Shown here: one piece after another, positions 45,846 through 55,570 of the stretch
Position numbering within the stretch: position 1 is the first letter of the stretch
Layout of the letters: every line of letters starts with the position of its first letter
NCBI GenBank assembly: GCA_015056575.1
Contig: SVGA01000008.1
Span: 102,412 to 166,411, forward strand
Length of the DNA stretch: 64,000 nucleotides
Reading direction: 5' to 3'
From: Butyrivibrio sp.
GTDB taxonomy: Bacteria; Bacillota; Clostridia; Lachnospirales; Lachnospiraceae
The notes under the pieces: model-generated
Told to the model about the DNA's origin: nothing
Database searches by the model: none
The model's input: the letters and a program-made list of their open reading frames with translations, nothing else
Program-made: the position numbers and the translations under genes

Positions 45846-47110
45846 AGACATATGATATCGTAATTGTAGGCGGCGGCCCCGCTGGTCTTGCAGCAGCTGT
45901 AGCTGCAAAAGAGGCCGGAAATGACAGCATTCTTATTCTGGAAAGAGATCATGAGCTTGGCGGAATCCTTAATCAGTGTATTCACAACGGTTTCGGACTT
46001 CATACCTTCAAGGAAGAGCTCACAGGTCCCGAATATGCTTATCGCTTTATCAAGCAGGTTCTCGATCTTGGTATTGAATACAAACTAAATACCATGGTTA
46101 TGGACATTGCGGCTGACAAGACGGTAACGGCCATGAACAGAGAAGACGGCATGTTCCAGATTCCTGCCAAGGCAGTTATCCTTGCAATGGGCTGCAGAGA
46201 AAGACCTCGTGGAGCCCTGAACATTCCGGGATATCGTCCCGCAGGTATCTTTTCTGCCGGTACAGCTCAGAGACTTGTAAACATCGAAGGCTATATGCCC
46301 GGTCGTGAGGTTGTTATCCTCGGATCCGGTGATATCGGACTTATCATGGCAAGAAGAATGACTCTTGAGGGAGCCAAGGTTAAGGTGGTTGCAGAGCTTC
46401 TTCCTTATTCCGGCGGACTTAAGAGAAACATCGTTCAGTGTCTTGACGACTATGGCATTCCGCTTAAGCTCTCACACACTGTAGTAGATATCGAGGGCAA
46501 GGACCATGTATCGGCAGTTACCATTGCTGAGGTTGGTCCCGACAGAAAGCCCATCCCCGGAACAGAAGAGAGATACACCTGTGATACACTTCTTCTTTCC
46601 TGCGGTCTTATCCCCGAGAACGAGCTTTCAAGATCTGCAGGCGTTACCATGAGCCCAATCACATCAGGTCCTGTTGTTAACGAGTCTCTGGAGACCAATA
46701 TCCCGGGCGTATTTGCCTGCGGAAACGTTCTTCATGTGCATGACCTTGTTGACTATGTATCCGAAGAGGCCAAGAGAGCCGGGCAGAATGCTGTTAAGTA
46801 CATTAATGATGGCTGCAAGGACGCGGATAACTCCAATGTGATCGAGCTTGCTGCTACCGACGGAGCAAGATATACAGTTCCCAGCACCATCAATAAGGAC
46901 AGAATGGATGACCTTCTCACTGTAAGATTCAGAGTAGGTGATGTTTACAAGAACTCTTTTGTAAGTGTTTACTTCGATGATGAGAGAGTGATGCACAACG
47001 AGAAGAGAATTCTTGCCCCCGGAGAGATGGAGCAGATCATTCTCCAGAAAAAGAAACTGGACGAATATCCTAATCTTAAAAAGATAACTGTTAAGATAGA
47101 AAAGGAGTGA
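45842..47110 (+). CDS. FAD/NAD(P)-dependent oxidoreductase of the glycerol operon
   Basis: This 422-residue flavoprotein has a thioredoxin-reductase-like fold: IVGGGPAGLAAAVAAKEAG at the N terminus (FAD), VILGSGDIGLIMARRMTLEG (NAD(P) binding) and FACGNVLHVHDLVDYVSEEAKRAG near the end. It lacks the CxxC of thioredoxin reductase. It overlaps the GlpA-like gene by 4 bases and is followed 7 bases later by a DUF1667 gene. This trio is common in Clostridia and is thought to work as an anaerobic glycerol-3-phosphate dehydrogenase complex. Confidence 0.9.
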   Translation: MKTYDIVIVGGGPAGLAAAVAAKEAGNDSILILERDHELGGILNQCIHNGFGLHTFKEELTGPEYAYRFIKQVLDLGIEYKLNTMVMDIAADKTVTAMNREDGMFQIPAKAVILAMGCRERPRGALNIPGYRPAGIFSAGTAQRLVNIEGYMPGREVVILGSGDIGLIMARRMTLEGAKVKVVAELLPYSGGLKRNIVQCLDDYGIPLKLSHTVVDIEGKDHVSAVTIAEVGPDRKPIPGTEERYTCDTLLLSCGLIPENELSRSAGVTMSPITSGPVVNESLETNIPGVFACGNVLHVHDLVDYVSEEAKRAGQNAVKYINDGCKDADNSNVIELAATDGARYTVPSTINKDRMDDLLTVRFRVGDVYKNSFVSVYFDDERVMHNEKRILAPGEMEQIILQKKKLDEYPNLKKITVKIEKE

Positions 47111-47117
47111 CAAGCTG

Positions 47118-47483
47118 ATGGAAAATAGAGAATTAACATGTATCGGATGTCCCATGGGATGCCTTCTTACAGTTACTCTGGACAACGGAGAGGTTACCGA
47201 GGTAAAGGGTAATACCTGCGCCAAGGGTGACATCTATGCAAGAAAAGAAGTTGTAAATCCCACCAGGATCGTTACCAGCACAGTTAAGATCGTCGGCGGC
47301 GACAAGGAGAGAGTTTCCGTCAAGACAGCAAATGATATCCCCAAGAGCAAGATCTTTGAGGTTATGAAGGATATTGATGCTGCCGTGGTCAACGCACCTG
47401 CTAAGATCGGTGATGTTCTTGTTAAGAATGTAGCCGGTACAGGCGTTGATGTTATTGCCACCAGAAACGTAGACGCAGTCTGA
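47118..47483 (+). CDS. DUF1667 domain protein (cysteine-rich partner of the glycerol dehydrogenase)
   Basis: This 121-residue protein carries the N-terminal motif CIGCPMGC and a further cysteine in GNTCAKG, likely ligands for an Fe-S cluster or zinc. The family usually follows the two flavoprotein genes above and is presumed to be an electron-transfer subunit. No membrane segment or signal peptide is seen. Confidence 0.88.
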   Translation: MENRELTCIGCPMGCLLTVTLDNGEVTEVKGNTCAKGDIYARKEVVNPTRIVTSTVKIVGGDKERVSVKTANDIPKSKIFEVMKDIDAAVVNAPAKIGDVLVKNVAGTGVDVIATRNVDAV

Positions 47484-47515
47484 TAGAAAAGGCTTAAGTT
47501 TTTTTGTAAAAGCTG

Positions 47516-47544
47516 TTGCATAATCGTACTTATGGTATTAGAAT
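47516..47544 (+). promoter_or_regulatory. Promoter of the YtrA-led transporter operon
   Basis: TTGCAT (47516-47521), 17 bases, TAGAAT (47539-47544). The following 16-bp inverted repeat overlaps the -10 and the start of transcription. Confidence 0.65.
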
Positions 47545-47580
47545 ACAAGGTGTACTAGTTGTGTTAGTACACCTTGTATT
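47542..47580. promoter_or_regulatory. 16-bp inverted repeat operator for the YtrA-type GntR regulator
   Basis: AATACAAGGTGTACTA / TAGTACACCTTGTATT with a 7-base spacer is perfectly symmetric and sits on the promoter, directly before the regulator gene. This position suggests autorepression. Because a few T follow, it may also act as the terminator of the glycerol operon. Confidence 0.75.
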
Positions 47581-47613
47581 TTTGTGTAGAGCACTTAGCA
47601 ATTGGAGGCATAC

Positions 47614-48024
47614 ATGAATCTAATCGATTATCAGGACAGCAGACCTATCTACGAACAGATCGTGGAAAATTTCAAAATGCAGATGTACAAAGGAATCTTG
47701 CAGGAGGGGGATCAGATGCCCTCGGTCAGGAGCCTGGCCGTGGAACTTTCCACCAATCCCAATACGGTTCAGAAAGCCTATACGGAGCTTGAACGACAGG
47801 GTTTCATCTACACTGTCAAGGGCAGAGGTAACTTTGTCAAAGGCAACGAACTTCTTGTAGAGGACAAGAAGAACGAACTTATAGCCAGGATTGTAGAGCT
47901 CTTTAAGGAAGCTGATGAGATAGGTCTTTCAATCGACGAACTGGTAGAGGAAATCAGGAGTCGCATTCAGCAGTTTTCCGGCTCGGGAAACCCGGGTGAG
48001 GGCAAGAGGGGAGAAAAGGCATGA
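47614..48024 (+). CDS. GntR family regulator, YtrA subfamily
   Basis: This short GntR protein (136 residues) has an N-terminal winged helix (IYEQIVENF...MPSVRSLAVELSTNPNTVQKAYTELERQGFI) and only a small C-terminal dimerisation helix region, the mark of the YtrA subfamily, which controls adjacent ABC transporter genes. The start at 47614 is chosen for GGAGG 6 bases upstream; the track's start (47602) is a TTG just upstream of that site. The stop overlaps the ATG of the ABC ATPase gene. A perfect inverted repeat on the promoter is the likely operator. The inducer is unknown. Confidence 0.92.
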   Translation: MNLIDYQDSRPIYEQIVENFKMQMYKGILQEGDQMPSVRSLAVELSTNPNTVQKAYTELERQGFIYTVKGRGNFVKGNELLVEDKKNELIARIVELFKEADEIGLSIDELVEEIRSRIQQFSGSGNPGEGKRGEKA

Positions 48025-48926
48025 TTGAATTACTGGATCTTGAAAAATCATTTGACGACATTAAAGCTGTCAATCGTGTTTCGCTTAACATCCTTGACGG
48101 CGAAGTATTCGGACTGGTGGGAACCAACGGTGCAGGTAAGAGTACAATTCTAAGGATCATTTCGGGAGTAATAAGGCCGGATGCAGGAATTGTTCTTGTG
48201 GACAAAAGACCTGTCTACGATAATCCCGATGTTAAGAAGGATATATTCTATATTTCCGATGAACAGTATTTCCTTCCCAACAGTACACCGGCTGAAATGG
48301 CCAATTTCTATGAGAATGTGTACAGAAATTTTGATAAGCTCAGATTTCACAAGATGTGCACAGGTTTTGGGCTGGATACAGGAAGAAGAATCAGCACATT
48401 TTCAAAGGGTATGAAGAAGCAGCTGTCAGTTCTTCTCGGCGTGTGCGCGGGAACCAAATATCTTTTGTGCGATGAGACCTTTGACGGACTGGACCCTGTT
48501 ATGAGGCAGGCTGTTAAAAGCATCTTCGCGGCTGAGATGTCAGACAGGGGACTGACACCCATTATTGCATCCCATAACTTAAGAGAACTGGAAGACATCT
48601 GCGACCACATCGGTCTTCTTCATCAGGGCGGAGTAATCCTCTCTGAGGATATAGAGGATATGAAGATCAGAATGCAGAAGGTACAGTGCGTATTCAACAG
48701 CAAGGAAGACGAGGAGAAAGCCCTTGAGGGCCTGAATATCCTTGTTCATGAGACAAGAGGAAGACTTCACACCATCACAATAAGAGGCGAGAGAGAAGAA
48801 GTAGAAGCCGCCTTTAAGCGTGGTAACCCTTTATTCTTCGAGGTTCTTGCACTTACTCTTGAAGAGATCTTTATCAGTGAAACGGAGGTAGTTGGGTATG
48901 ACATCCGCAAATTTGTCCTTGGGTGA
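48021..48926 (+). CDS. ABC transporter ATP-binding protein
   Basis: This single 301-residue ATPase subunit has Walker A GTNGAGKST, a degenerate signature FSKGMKKQLS, and Walker B LLCDETFDGLD. It is of the YtrB/BcrA-like exporter type that pairs with ABC-2 permeases and YtrA regulators. It overlaps the regulator by 4 bases and the permease by 29 bases, so the three are tightly coupled. Its substrate is unknown. Such units often respond to cell-wall-active compounds. Confidence 0.92.
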   Translation: MIELLDLEKSFDDIKAVNRVSLNILDGEVFGLVGTNGAGKSTILRIISGVIRPDAGIVLVDKRPVYDNPDVKKDIFYISDEQYFLPNSTPAEMANFYENVYRNFDKLRFHKMCTGFGLDTGRRISTFSKGMKKQLSVLLGVCAGTKYLLCDETFDGLDPVMRQAVKSIFAAEMSDRGLTPIIASHNLRELEDICDHIGLLHQGGVILSEDIEDMKIRMQKVQCVFNSKEDEEKALEGLNILVHETRGRLHTITIRGEREEVEAAFKRGNPLFFEVLALTLEEIFISETEVVGYDIRKFVLG

Positions 48927-51060
48927 TAAGATTAAAAATCACAGAACGTACATCAACAGAACTCTGTGGACTTATATGATCGCAGTGCCCGTACTTGCAG
49001 CATATATGATCCTGGGAGTTATCATGATGGTGTCAAGATCCATCAATTATGCTGCTGTTTACAATCAGAGTGCAGAGGTCCTCAGAATTGAGAAGCTTAA
49101 GGCGGTAACGAGAATTCTTGGCATGGAACAGCTGGGCTGGATCATCGTCATCGGAATTGCAGTTATGTTTGCGATCCAGAGTTTCTCCTACGTCTTCAGC
49201 CAGAGTCAGATGGACTTCTATTACAGCCAGCCAACCACCAGAAGAGGCAGGATATACAGAAATTACAGAAATTCCATGAGCACCTTCATGATCATGTATG
49301 TGGGGCTCGAAATCATAGCTGTTATCATTGCAGCAGCCATGGGCGCTGTTAACGGCTACTCGCTTTTGATGATGCTTATTGAGACTGTCAGGGTATTTGT
49401 TCTGTTCTTTACTTTTTATAACATAACCTTCCTGGCGGTTATGCTAAGCGGAACACTTCCCATAGCGATAATACTCACGGGATGCTTCACATTTGTATCC
49501 CTGATCATTTCAGGCCTTATTGATTTCTACAAGGAAATTTTCTATGCTACCTACAGTAACCTGGCAGCCACCAATGTTCACCTGGCTCCGTTTTTTGACA
49601 GGGTACATTGCAATAGCCTTATATATCAGTACATTGAAAATAACAGTGATTACTTCGGAATGAGTAATATTAAAGACCTTTTGGGTATCACATTTCCCGA
49701 TGACATGGATATGCTCATTACCGGTATCATTGCCCTTGTATTTGCTGTTATTTTCGCAAGGATTCGTAAGACCGAGTGGACAGGAAAGAGCATTGCGCTC
49801 AGGCCTTTCAGATGGATCGTCAAGATAATCGTGTGCTTCATAGCAGGACTTGGAAGCGGTCTTATCGTATACTTCATATACAACAGCGTATGGAATCAGA
49901 AGCTGTATACAATGATGTGCGTTATCATGCTCCTTGCAACCTTTCTAACGGGATGTATCGTAGAGGTTGTACTTGAAGGCAACATCAGAAGATTCTTCAA
50001 GGGAATTGCTCAGACAGTAATGGCTATGGCTTTTGTACTGCTGACCTTTGTGATAATGAGGGGCGATCTTCTTGGCTATGACAGCTATGTACCTGCAAAG
50101 GACAAGATCGCGAGCTGTGCGATCGTAGACGGAGTATATGATTACAATTTTTATTCCTATTTCCTGAACTATAACGATCTTTCCGATGCTAATATGAAGA
50201 TCACGGATATCGACAGTTTCCTTACCGTTACAAGAGCCGGTATGATTAACAGAAAAGCTGAGTCCAGGCTCGAAGGGGAGGACAGATATGATTCCCTCGG
50301 CTATGGGATGACCGTTTTATACCGATTAAAGAGCGGAAGAGAAGTTTACAGATACATAACTGTTCCTTACAATGATGTAGATGATGCTCTTGCAAAGATC
50401 ATTGACAGTGATGAGTACAAGACCGGACATTTCCCTGTGTTTAATGATGACAACTTAAGAGAAGCGGACGGAACAGGCAATTCTCACGAGCTTAGATTCT
50501 CTGCACTCGGAGAGAGTAAGGACACCAGGAACTTTGATTATTCCGAGTTCAGCGATGCTTTGAGAAAAGACATACTGGAGCATTACAGCTTTGAATATGC
50601 CAAGAACAACTTTGCTATAGGTACCGTTGAATATCACAATGAAGGTAACCGGTATGTGGGTCTGGATATCAATATTTACGACAATTATACCTATACTTTA
50701 GACCTTTTAAAGAAGTATGATATCTATATTGATTACAAACTGGATCTGGCTGATATTAAGGAAATAAGAGTGATGAATTATTATCCCGGCCATGATCTTG
50801 AGACTGAATCGCTAAATGATATTGACGGTGATGTAAGCAGTAAGGAAATGGTTTATACTGATGAAGAGCAAATCGCCAGGATCCTTGAGTCAAGCGTTTG
50901 CGGCGATTATTATAATCAGTGGCAGGACTTTGACGAACTTTACAACGGCCAGTACAATATCGAGATCATAACAAATTCCGGAAGCAGAAATTCGTCACCG
51001 GTATATTACACATTCTATAAGGGAAAGGTTCCTGATTTTGTTAAAGAGGATACAAATTAA
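48898..51060 (+). CDS. ABC-2 type permease with large extracellular domain
   Basis: This 720-residue membrane protein has about ten hydrophobic segments in the first 410 residues and then a hydrophilic, tyrosine- and aspartate-rich region of about 300 residues, likely outside the cell. The extracellular part is unusual for YtrC/BcrB-type permeases, which mostly lack it. The ATG at 48898 is chosen for GGAGG 9 bases upstream. It overlaps the ATPase gene. The 3' end overlaps the start of a sugar-type ABC permease gene by about 23 bases, linking two different transporter types. Confidence 0.88.
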   Translation: MTSANLSLGDKIKNHRTYINRTLWTYMIAVPVLAAYMILGVIMMVSRSINYAAVYNQSAEVLRIEKLKAVTRILGMEQLGWIIVIGIAVMFAIQSFSYVFSQSQMDFYYSQPTTRRGRIYRNYRNSMSTFMIMYVGLEIIAVIIAAAMGAVNGYSLLMMLIETVRVFVLFFTFYNITFLAVMLSGTLPIAIILTGCFTFVSLIISGLIDFYKEIFYATYSNLAATNVHLAPFFDRVHCNSLIYQYIENNSDYFGMSNIKDLLGITFPDDMDMLITGIIALVFAVIFARIRKTEWTGKSIALRPFRWIVKIIVCFIAGLGSGLIVYFIYNSVWNQKLYTMMCVIMLLATFLTGCIVEVVLEGNIRRFFKGIAQTVMAMAFVLLTFVIMRGDLLGYDSYVPAKDKIASCAIVDGVYDYNFYSYFLNYNDLSDANMKITDIDSFLTVTRAGMINRKAESRLEGEDRYDSLGYGMTVLYRLKSGREVYRYITVPYNDVDDALAKIIDSDEYKTGHFPVFNDDNLREADGTGNSHELRFSALGESKDTRNFDYSEFSDALRKDILEHYSFEYAKNNFAIGTVEYHNEGNRYVGLDINIYDNYTYTLDLLKKYDIYIDYKLDLADIKEIRVMNYYPGHDLETESLNDIDGDVSSKEMVYTDEEQIARILESSVCGDYYNQWQDFDELYNGQYNIEIITNSGSRNSSPVYYTFYKGKVPDFVKEDTN

Positions 51061-51940
51061 AACAATTAAAAATCTTTCGGCGAACCAGAGGAAGAGCCTG
51101 TTGACCTGGCTCTTCCTGGCACCGTCCCTTCTGGGTGTGCTTTTGTTTTATGTGGCTCCCTTTTTTGTGGTTATCTACTATTCACTGATCAACAATCCGA
51201 TCCAGAAAAGATTTGTGGGTATTACCAATTTCATAAATGTGTGGAACAATGAAGCATTCAAAATGGCGGGGCGCAACTCCCTCTTATTCTCGTTCATAGC
51301 TGTCCCGCTTGCAGTGCTTCTTTCTCTGTTTCTGGCGGCGGTGATGGAATCAAGGATTCCCGGAAAAAGTTATTTCCGTACCTTCTTTCTAAGTCCCCTG
51401 ATGGTTCCCACGGCATCCATCGTTCTTATCTGGCAGGTCCTGTTTCACTACAACGGTCTGGTAAACAATGTACTTATAAAATTCGGATTTATCAAGATCG
51501 ACTGGCTGAAATCAGATTATGCGCCGGTGGTCATTGTGATACTTTTCCTTTGGAAGAATCTGGGCTATAACATGATCCTTTTCATGGCGGCCTTATCCAG
51601 TATTCCCAAGGACCTTATGGAAGTGGCTGCTTTGGAGCACGCCAACAAATTCCAGATTTTCTGGTATGTAAAACTAAGATTCATGTCATCTACAGTGCTG
51701 TTTGTGACCATAATGTCCGTCATCAACTCCTTTAAAGTATTCAGGGAGGTTTATCTGATGACGGGAGACTATCCCTATAACAGCCTGTATATGCTGCAGC
51801 ATTTCATGAACAATACCTTTGCTTCCCTGGATTATCAGAAGCTTTCCGCTGCAGCCATTATCATGTTTATCGTGGTAACCTTCCTTGTTCTTATTATGTT
51901 CAGGGTTGAGAATTTCTATGGAAAAGATGTAGAGGGGTGA
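51038..51940 (+). CDS. Carbohydrate ABC transporter permease (MalF/UgpA-like)
   Basis: This is an integral membrane subunit of a CUT1-type sugar importer, with about six segments. The cytoplasmic EAA-like loop reads EVAALEHANKFQIFWYVKLRF near residue 190. The start is uncertain. The track's TTG at 51038 has GGAAAGG 10 bases upstream and overlaps the previous gene. A TTG at 51101 with GAGGAAG 6 bases upstream is a strong alternative. It is followed with a 4-base overlap (or a short gap from the better start) by the second permease. Confidence 0.88.
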   Translation: MLKRIQIKTIKNLSANQRKSLLTWLFLAPSLLGVLLFYVAPFFVVIYYSLINNPIQKRFVGITNFINVWNNEAFKMAGRNSLLFSFIAVPLAVLLSLFLAAVMESRIPGKSYFRTFFLSPLMVPTASIVLIWQVLFHYNGLVNNVLIKFGFIKIDWLKSDYAPVVIVILFLWKNLGYNMILFMAALSSIPKDLMEVAALEHANKFQIFWYVKLRFMSSTVLFVTIMSVINSFKVFREVYLMTGDYPYNSLYMLQHFMNNTFASLDYQKLSAAAIIMFIVVTFLVLIMFRVENFYGKDVEG

Positions 51941-51942
51941 GT

Positions 51943-52875
51943 ATGGACATTAGAGCAGGAGATGACATACTCCTCCGAAGAAAAAAGAAAAAGAAAATAA
52001 TAAGCGATACGAAGACTATACTTGTAACAGCTGCAGCGGTGGTATTTGCGGTACTGTTTCTGGCACCCATAATACTTACCTTCACAAATTCCTTTATGTC
52101 TGCTTCGGAGATTTCCGCCAATTACGGAAGCATCTTTGAAAAAACAGACAAGGGAGCCAAGGTTTTTGTATCAAAGACGGTAAACCTAAAGTTCATTCCG
52201 GATATGGTAAGCTTTACCCAGTACTATACGGTACTATTAAAGAGCCCGGAATACCTTCTTAAATTCTGGAACTCGATTGTCTACGTGGTGCCAATAGTTG
52301 TGGTTCAGCTGGTGATAGCGGTGCTTGCGGCCTACGGCTTTTCCAGATATGATGGGAAAATAAAAAGAGCTATCTTTTTTGCATATATCATTATAATGCT
52401 GATGCCTTATCAGGTAACGCTGGTTCCCAACTTCCTTGTTTCAAGGGCCTTAGGCATCTACGATACTGTATGGGCAATCCTGCTTCCCGGATTCTTTTCG
52501 CCTTTTGCGGTATATCTTTTGACAAAATTCATGAAGAGGATTCCCACGGAGGTGGTGGAGGCAGCATCAATAGACGGAGCCAACGAGTGGATGATATTCT
52601 CAAGGATCAACCTGCCTCTTGTAAAAGGCGGAATAGCGTCCATTGCGATCCTTATATTTTTTGACTACTGGAATATGGTAGAGCAGCCGCTGATCCTTTT
52701 GTCGGATTCGGATATGCATCCGCTTTCGGTTTTCCTGTCCAGGATAAACACAGGGGAGATAAGCCTGGCATTTGCAGTAGCTGTAATATATCTGATCCCG
52801 CCGCTTCTTATATTCCTGTACGGCGAGGATTATCTGGTTGAGGGTATCTCATACCAGGGTGGAATTAAAGGTTAA
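51943..52875 (+). CDS. Carbohydrate ABC transporter permease (MalG-like)
   Basis: This is the second CUT1 permease subunit, with about six membrane segments and the EAA loop EVVEAASIDGANEWMIFSRINLPL. A longer region (about 55-100) between the first and second segments lies outside the membrane. The ATG at 51943 is chosen; GAGGGGTGAG overlaps and precedes it, and the track's GTG at 51937 is in that site. No MalK/MsmK-type ATPase gene lies in the operon, so the pair must use an ATPase from elsewhere. Confidence 0.9.
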   Translation: MDIRAGDDILLRRKKKKKIISDTKTILVTAAAVVFAVLFLAPIILTFTNSFMSASEISANYGSIFEKTDKGAKVFVSKTVNLKFIPDMVSFTQYYTVLLKSPEYLLKFWNSIVYVVPIVVVQLVIAVLAAYGFSRYDGKIKRAIFFAYIIIMLMPYQVTLVPNFLVSRALGIYDTVWAILLPGFFSPFAVYLLTKFMKRIPTEVVEAASIDGANEWMIFSRINLPLVKGGIASIAILIFFDYWNMVEQPLILLSDSDMHPLSVFLSRINTGEISLAFAVAVIYLIPPLLIFLYGEDYLVEGISYQGGIKG

Positions 52876-52892
52876 TTAAGGGAGAGAGAAAC

Positions 52893-54410
52893 ATGTCGGA
52901 ATTAATGGTTAACGATGAGAACACGCAGGTTGTGGAAAAAGAGTCTTCAGGGGGAGATAAGAAGCCGGCAAACAGGAAGGATATGGTCAAAAACGTGGCT
53001 ATAGGCTTTCTGTCTGTGATGCTTATACTTACTTTCTTTTCCAATACCATCATGAATTATTCACTGCCTCAGGTGGCGACCCAGCAGATCATGGGCGGAT
53101 CCATAAGCCCGCAGATAAGGGGAACGGGTACAGTTGAGGCGGACGATCCTTACAATGTAACCGTAAGCGAGACCAGAAAGATCTCGGCGGTTGCGGTTAA
53201 GGAGGGCACTCACGTGGAAATCGGTGATGTCATCTATTATCTTGAGGACAAAGAATCCACAGAGCTATCAGACGCCAGAGAGAAGCTTGATACCCTGGAG
53301 CTTGCTTATGAGCAGTCTCTTTTCTCCGGCAATGTGCCCAATAATGTTATCACCAATGTGAGGGCCGGCCGCAATACCTCCTACGACACTTATCAGGCAG
53401 AGCTTGCGGATGCCACCAGCAGGTACGACAACGCTCTTAACGAGGACAACGCCGTACAGGCCCAGATAGATTATCTTACAGGTAAAAAGAGCTATGACAC
53501 CGCCGGGATCGGATATGATGCCTTAACTCCGGATTATCAGCTGGCTCTGGGCAATCTTACCGAGGAACAGAGAGCAGAGCTTGAGAAAGACAAGTCTCAG
53601 CTTGGAACCTACGGATCGCAGCAGGGACTTTCCTATGACCAGAAATTGTCTCTTCTCCAGCAGGAAAAGGCCAGGACCGCGGCGGCTTTAAAGGAAGCCG
53701 AGACAGCCAAAGAGAAGCTTCTTACCAGCATAAACACAGAGATTGCTCTCTGTCAGCAAAGAGATAATATAGCCAAGCAAAGAGAGAAGATTGCCAAGCT
53801 TGAAGCAGAGTCTGTGGGAGCATCGATCAAGGCTCCCGTTGCAGGGATCATTTCAAGCCTTTCCAAGGTTGCGGGAGAGTCCACCAATGCAGATGAGACC
53901 CTGGCTGTGATCCAGGTTGACGGCAAGGACATGGCGGTAAGCTTTTCTGTTACAAATGCTCAGGCACAGAAACTTAAAGTCGGAGATCACGCAAGACCTC
54001 AGAATGAGTGGATGTACAGCGAGGATTTCAAAGCAACTCTTACTTCGATAAAGAATGACAAGTCGGATCCTTCCAACAAGAAGCTTCTTACCTTTAAGAT
54101 AGAGAGCACGGAAGTTGCTCCCGGGCAGAAAATAAACCTGGCCATCGGCGAGAGAAGCGTAGATTACGACCTTGTTGTTCCCAACAGTGCAATTAAGACA
54201 GACAGTAACGGTAAGTTTATTCTGGTTGTAACAAGTAAGTCCAGTCCTCTCGGTAACAGATATATGGTTTCGAGAGTGGATGTTACAGTGACGGCGCAGG
54301 ACGACAACTATTCCGCAATTTCAGCCGCAGTTAACGGAGACGAATATGTGGTTACCACATCCACAGCAATGATAAAGGCAGGAGATCAGGTAAGGCTGGC
54401 TAATCAGTAA
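52893..54410 (+). CDS. HlyD/RND-type membrane fusion (adaptor) protein
   Basis: One membrane segment lies at about residues 33-53. It is followed by a lipoyl-like half (VTVSETRKISAVAVKEGTHVEIGDVIY), a long coiled coil (about 125-300), the second lipoyl half (SIKAPVAGIISSLSKVAGE) and a beta barrel. Adaptors of this type normally join an exporter such as MacB. Here it sits between sugar-ABC permeases and a MacB-core protein, with no cognate MacB ATPase. The stop overlaps the next ATG (TAATG). Confidence 0.87.
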   Translation: MSELMVNDENTQVVEKESSGGDKKPANRKDMVKNVAIGFLSVMLILTFFSNTIMNYSLPQVATQQIMGGSISPQIRGTGTVEADDPYNVTVSETRKISAVAVKEGTHVEIGDVIYYLEDKESTELSDAREKLDTLELAYEQSLFSGNVPNNVITNVRAGRNTSYDTYQAELADATSRYDNALNEDNAVQAQIDYLTGKKSYDTAGIGYDALTPDYQLALGNLTEEQRAELEKDKSQLGTYGSQQGLSYDQKLSLLQQEKARTAAALKEAETAKEKLLTSINTEIALCQQRDNIAKQREKIAKLEAESVGASIKAPVAGIISSLSKVAGESTNADETLAVIQVDGKDMAVSFSVTNAQAQKLKVGDHARPQNEWMYSEDFKATLTSIKNDKSDPSNKKLLTFKIESTEVAPGQKINLAIGERSVDYDLVVPNSAIKTDSNGKFILVVTSKSSPLGNRYMVSRVDVTVTAQDDNYSAISAAVNGDEYVVTTSTAMIKAGDQVRLANQ

Positions 54411-55570
54411 TGAAGATAAGTTTTGAACCCAACAAAGAACTAAAAAAATATAAGAAACAGTTTATCCTGGTGGGAATTTGCGCAGTACTCCTTATTGTTG
54501 CGCTGATACTTCAGATGATCTCACTGTCAATTATTGGCAAGCTTCCTGATGAGCTTATGGCGGACAGATGGTCCGGCAACAGGCGAATGGCTCAGATCAG
54601 CCTTTATGTTACGGAAGACAGAGCTGTTGATGAGAATGAGATGAAACGCTTTGATTACCAGCTCAAGAAGAAACTCACCGATGAAGGTGTTTCAGATGAT
54701 GACGATGATATAAGCAATCTTTATACCATGTGCTACAGCGCTCAGGGAACTGTGGATATCAGTTTTGAGAACAGAACTGCAGAGAATGTTGCCGCAATAG
54801 GTGTAGGGGGTGAGTTTTTTCTTTTCCATCCATTTACTCTGGTTTCCGGATCTTACTTCTTTGCGGATGACATCATGAAGGATCATATAGTTGTGGATGA
54901 GGACATGGCCTGGCAGCTGTTCGGATCATCGGATATCATCGGGCAGAGCGTGACCATAGGAGGAGTTCCCCATTACATCTCCGGAGTCATAAAGCGTGAG
55001 GATGGAAGGATGCAGAAGGCGGCAGGTCTTGATAGGAGCTATGTGTATCTGTCCTATGACAGCCTGTCCAAATTCGGAACCATACTCAGCGGAAGGACCG
55101 GTCAGGGACCGGGCGCCGAGGACGGGACCCAGCAGGAAGTCGGCGGAATAAACTGCGTACAGGTAGTTTGTCCCAACCCCGTAGACGGATCTGCTGCGCT
55201 TATTTGCAGGGAGTGTCTTGGAATAGATGACGACGGAGTATCCGTAATTGATAATACAGACAGATTTTCTTTTCTGGCTCTTTTGAAGGTGCTGCGTCAG
55301 ACCGGCACCAGGAGCATGTGGGGCAAAGCCATTTATTACCCCTACTGGGAAAATATAGCAAGAGGCTGGGAGGATTCGCTGGCAGCTCTTTTGCTGGGAA
55401 GAATGATCTGTATCATAGCTGTTGTGCTTATCGCAGCAGTTAATATAGTAAACGCCTACAGAAACAAGAAATGGACAGTAAGAGGCGTGGCAAGATATAT
55501 AGCAGATAAAAAGTATGACTTCGAAGCCAAAAGACGGAAGAAGCTTGATGAAGGAGAGGAGACATTATGA
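54410..55570 (+). CDS. MacB-core domain membrane protein lacking FtsX permease segments
   Basis: The protein has one N-terminal membrane segment (about 19-43), an extracytoplasmic MacB-type core (about 60-300, with VVDEDMAWQLFGSSDIIGQSVTIGG) and one C-terminal hydrophobic segment (about 335-355). A full MacB/FtsX permease has four segments with the core between the first and second, so this is a reduced version. It overlaps the fusion-protein gene and the next gene's ATG. It is probably a scaffold for the adaptor rather than a transporter by itself. Confidence 0.75.
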   Translation: MKISFEPNKELKKYKKQFILVGICAVLLIVALILQMISLSIIGKLPDELMADRWSGNRRMAQISLYVTEDRAVDENEMKRFDYQLKKKLTDEGVSDDDDDISNLYTMCYSAQGTVDISFENRTAENVAAIGVGGEFFLFHPFTLVSGSYFFADDIMKDHIVVDEDMAWQLFGSSDIIGQSVTIGGVPHYISGVIKREDGRMQKAAGLDRSYVYLSYDSLSKFGTILSGRTGQGPGAEDGTQQEVGGINCVQVVCPNPVDGSAALICRECLGIDDDGVSVIDNTDRFSFLALLKVLRQTGTRSMWGKAIYYPYWENIARGWEDSLAALLLGRMICIIAVVLIAAVNIVNAYRNKKWTVRGVARYIADKKYDFEAKRRKKLDEGEETL

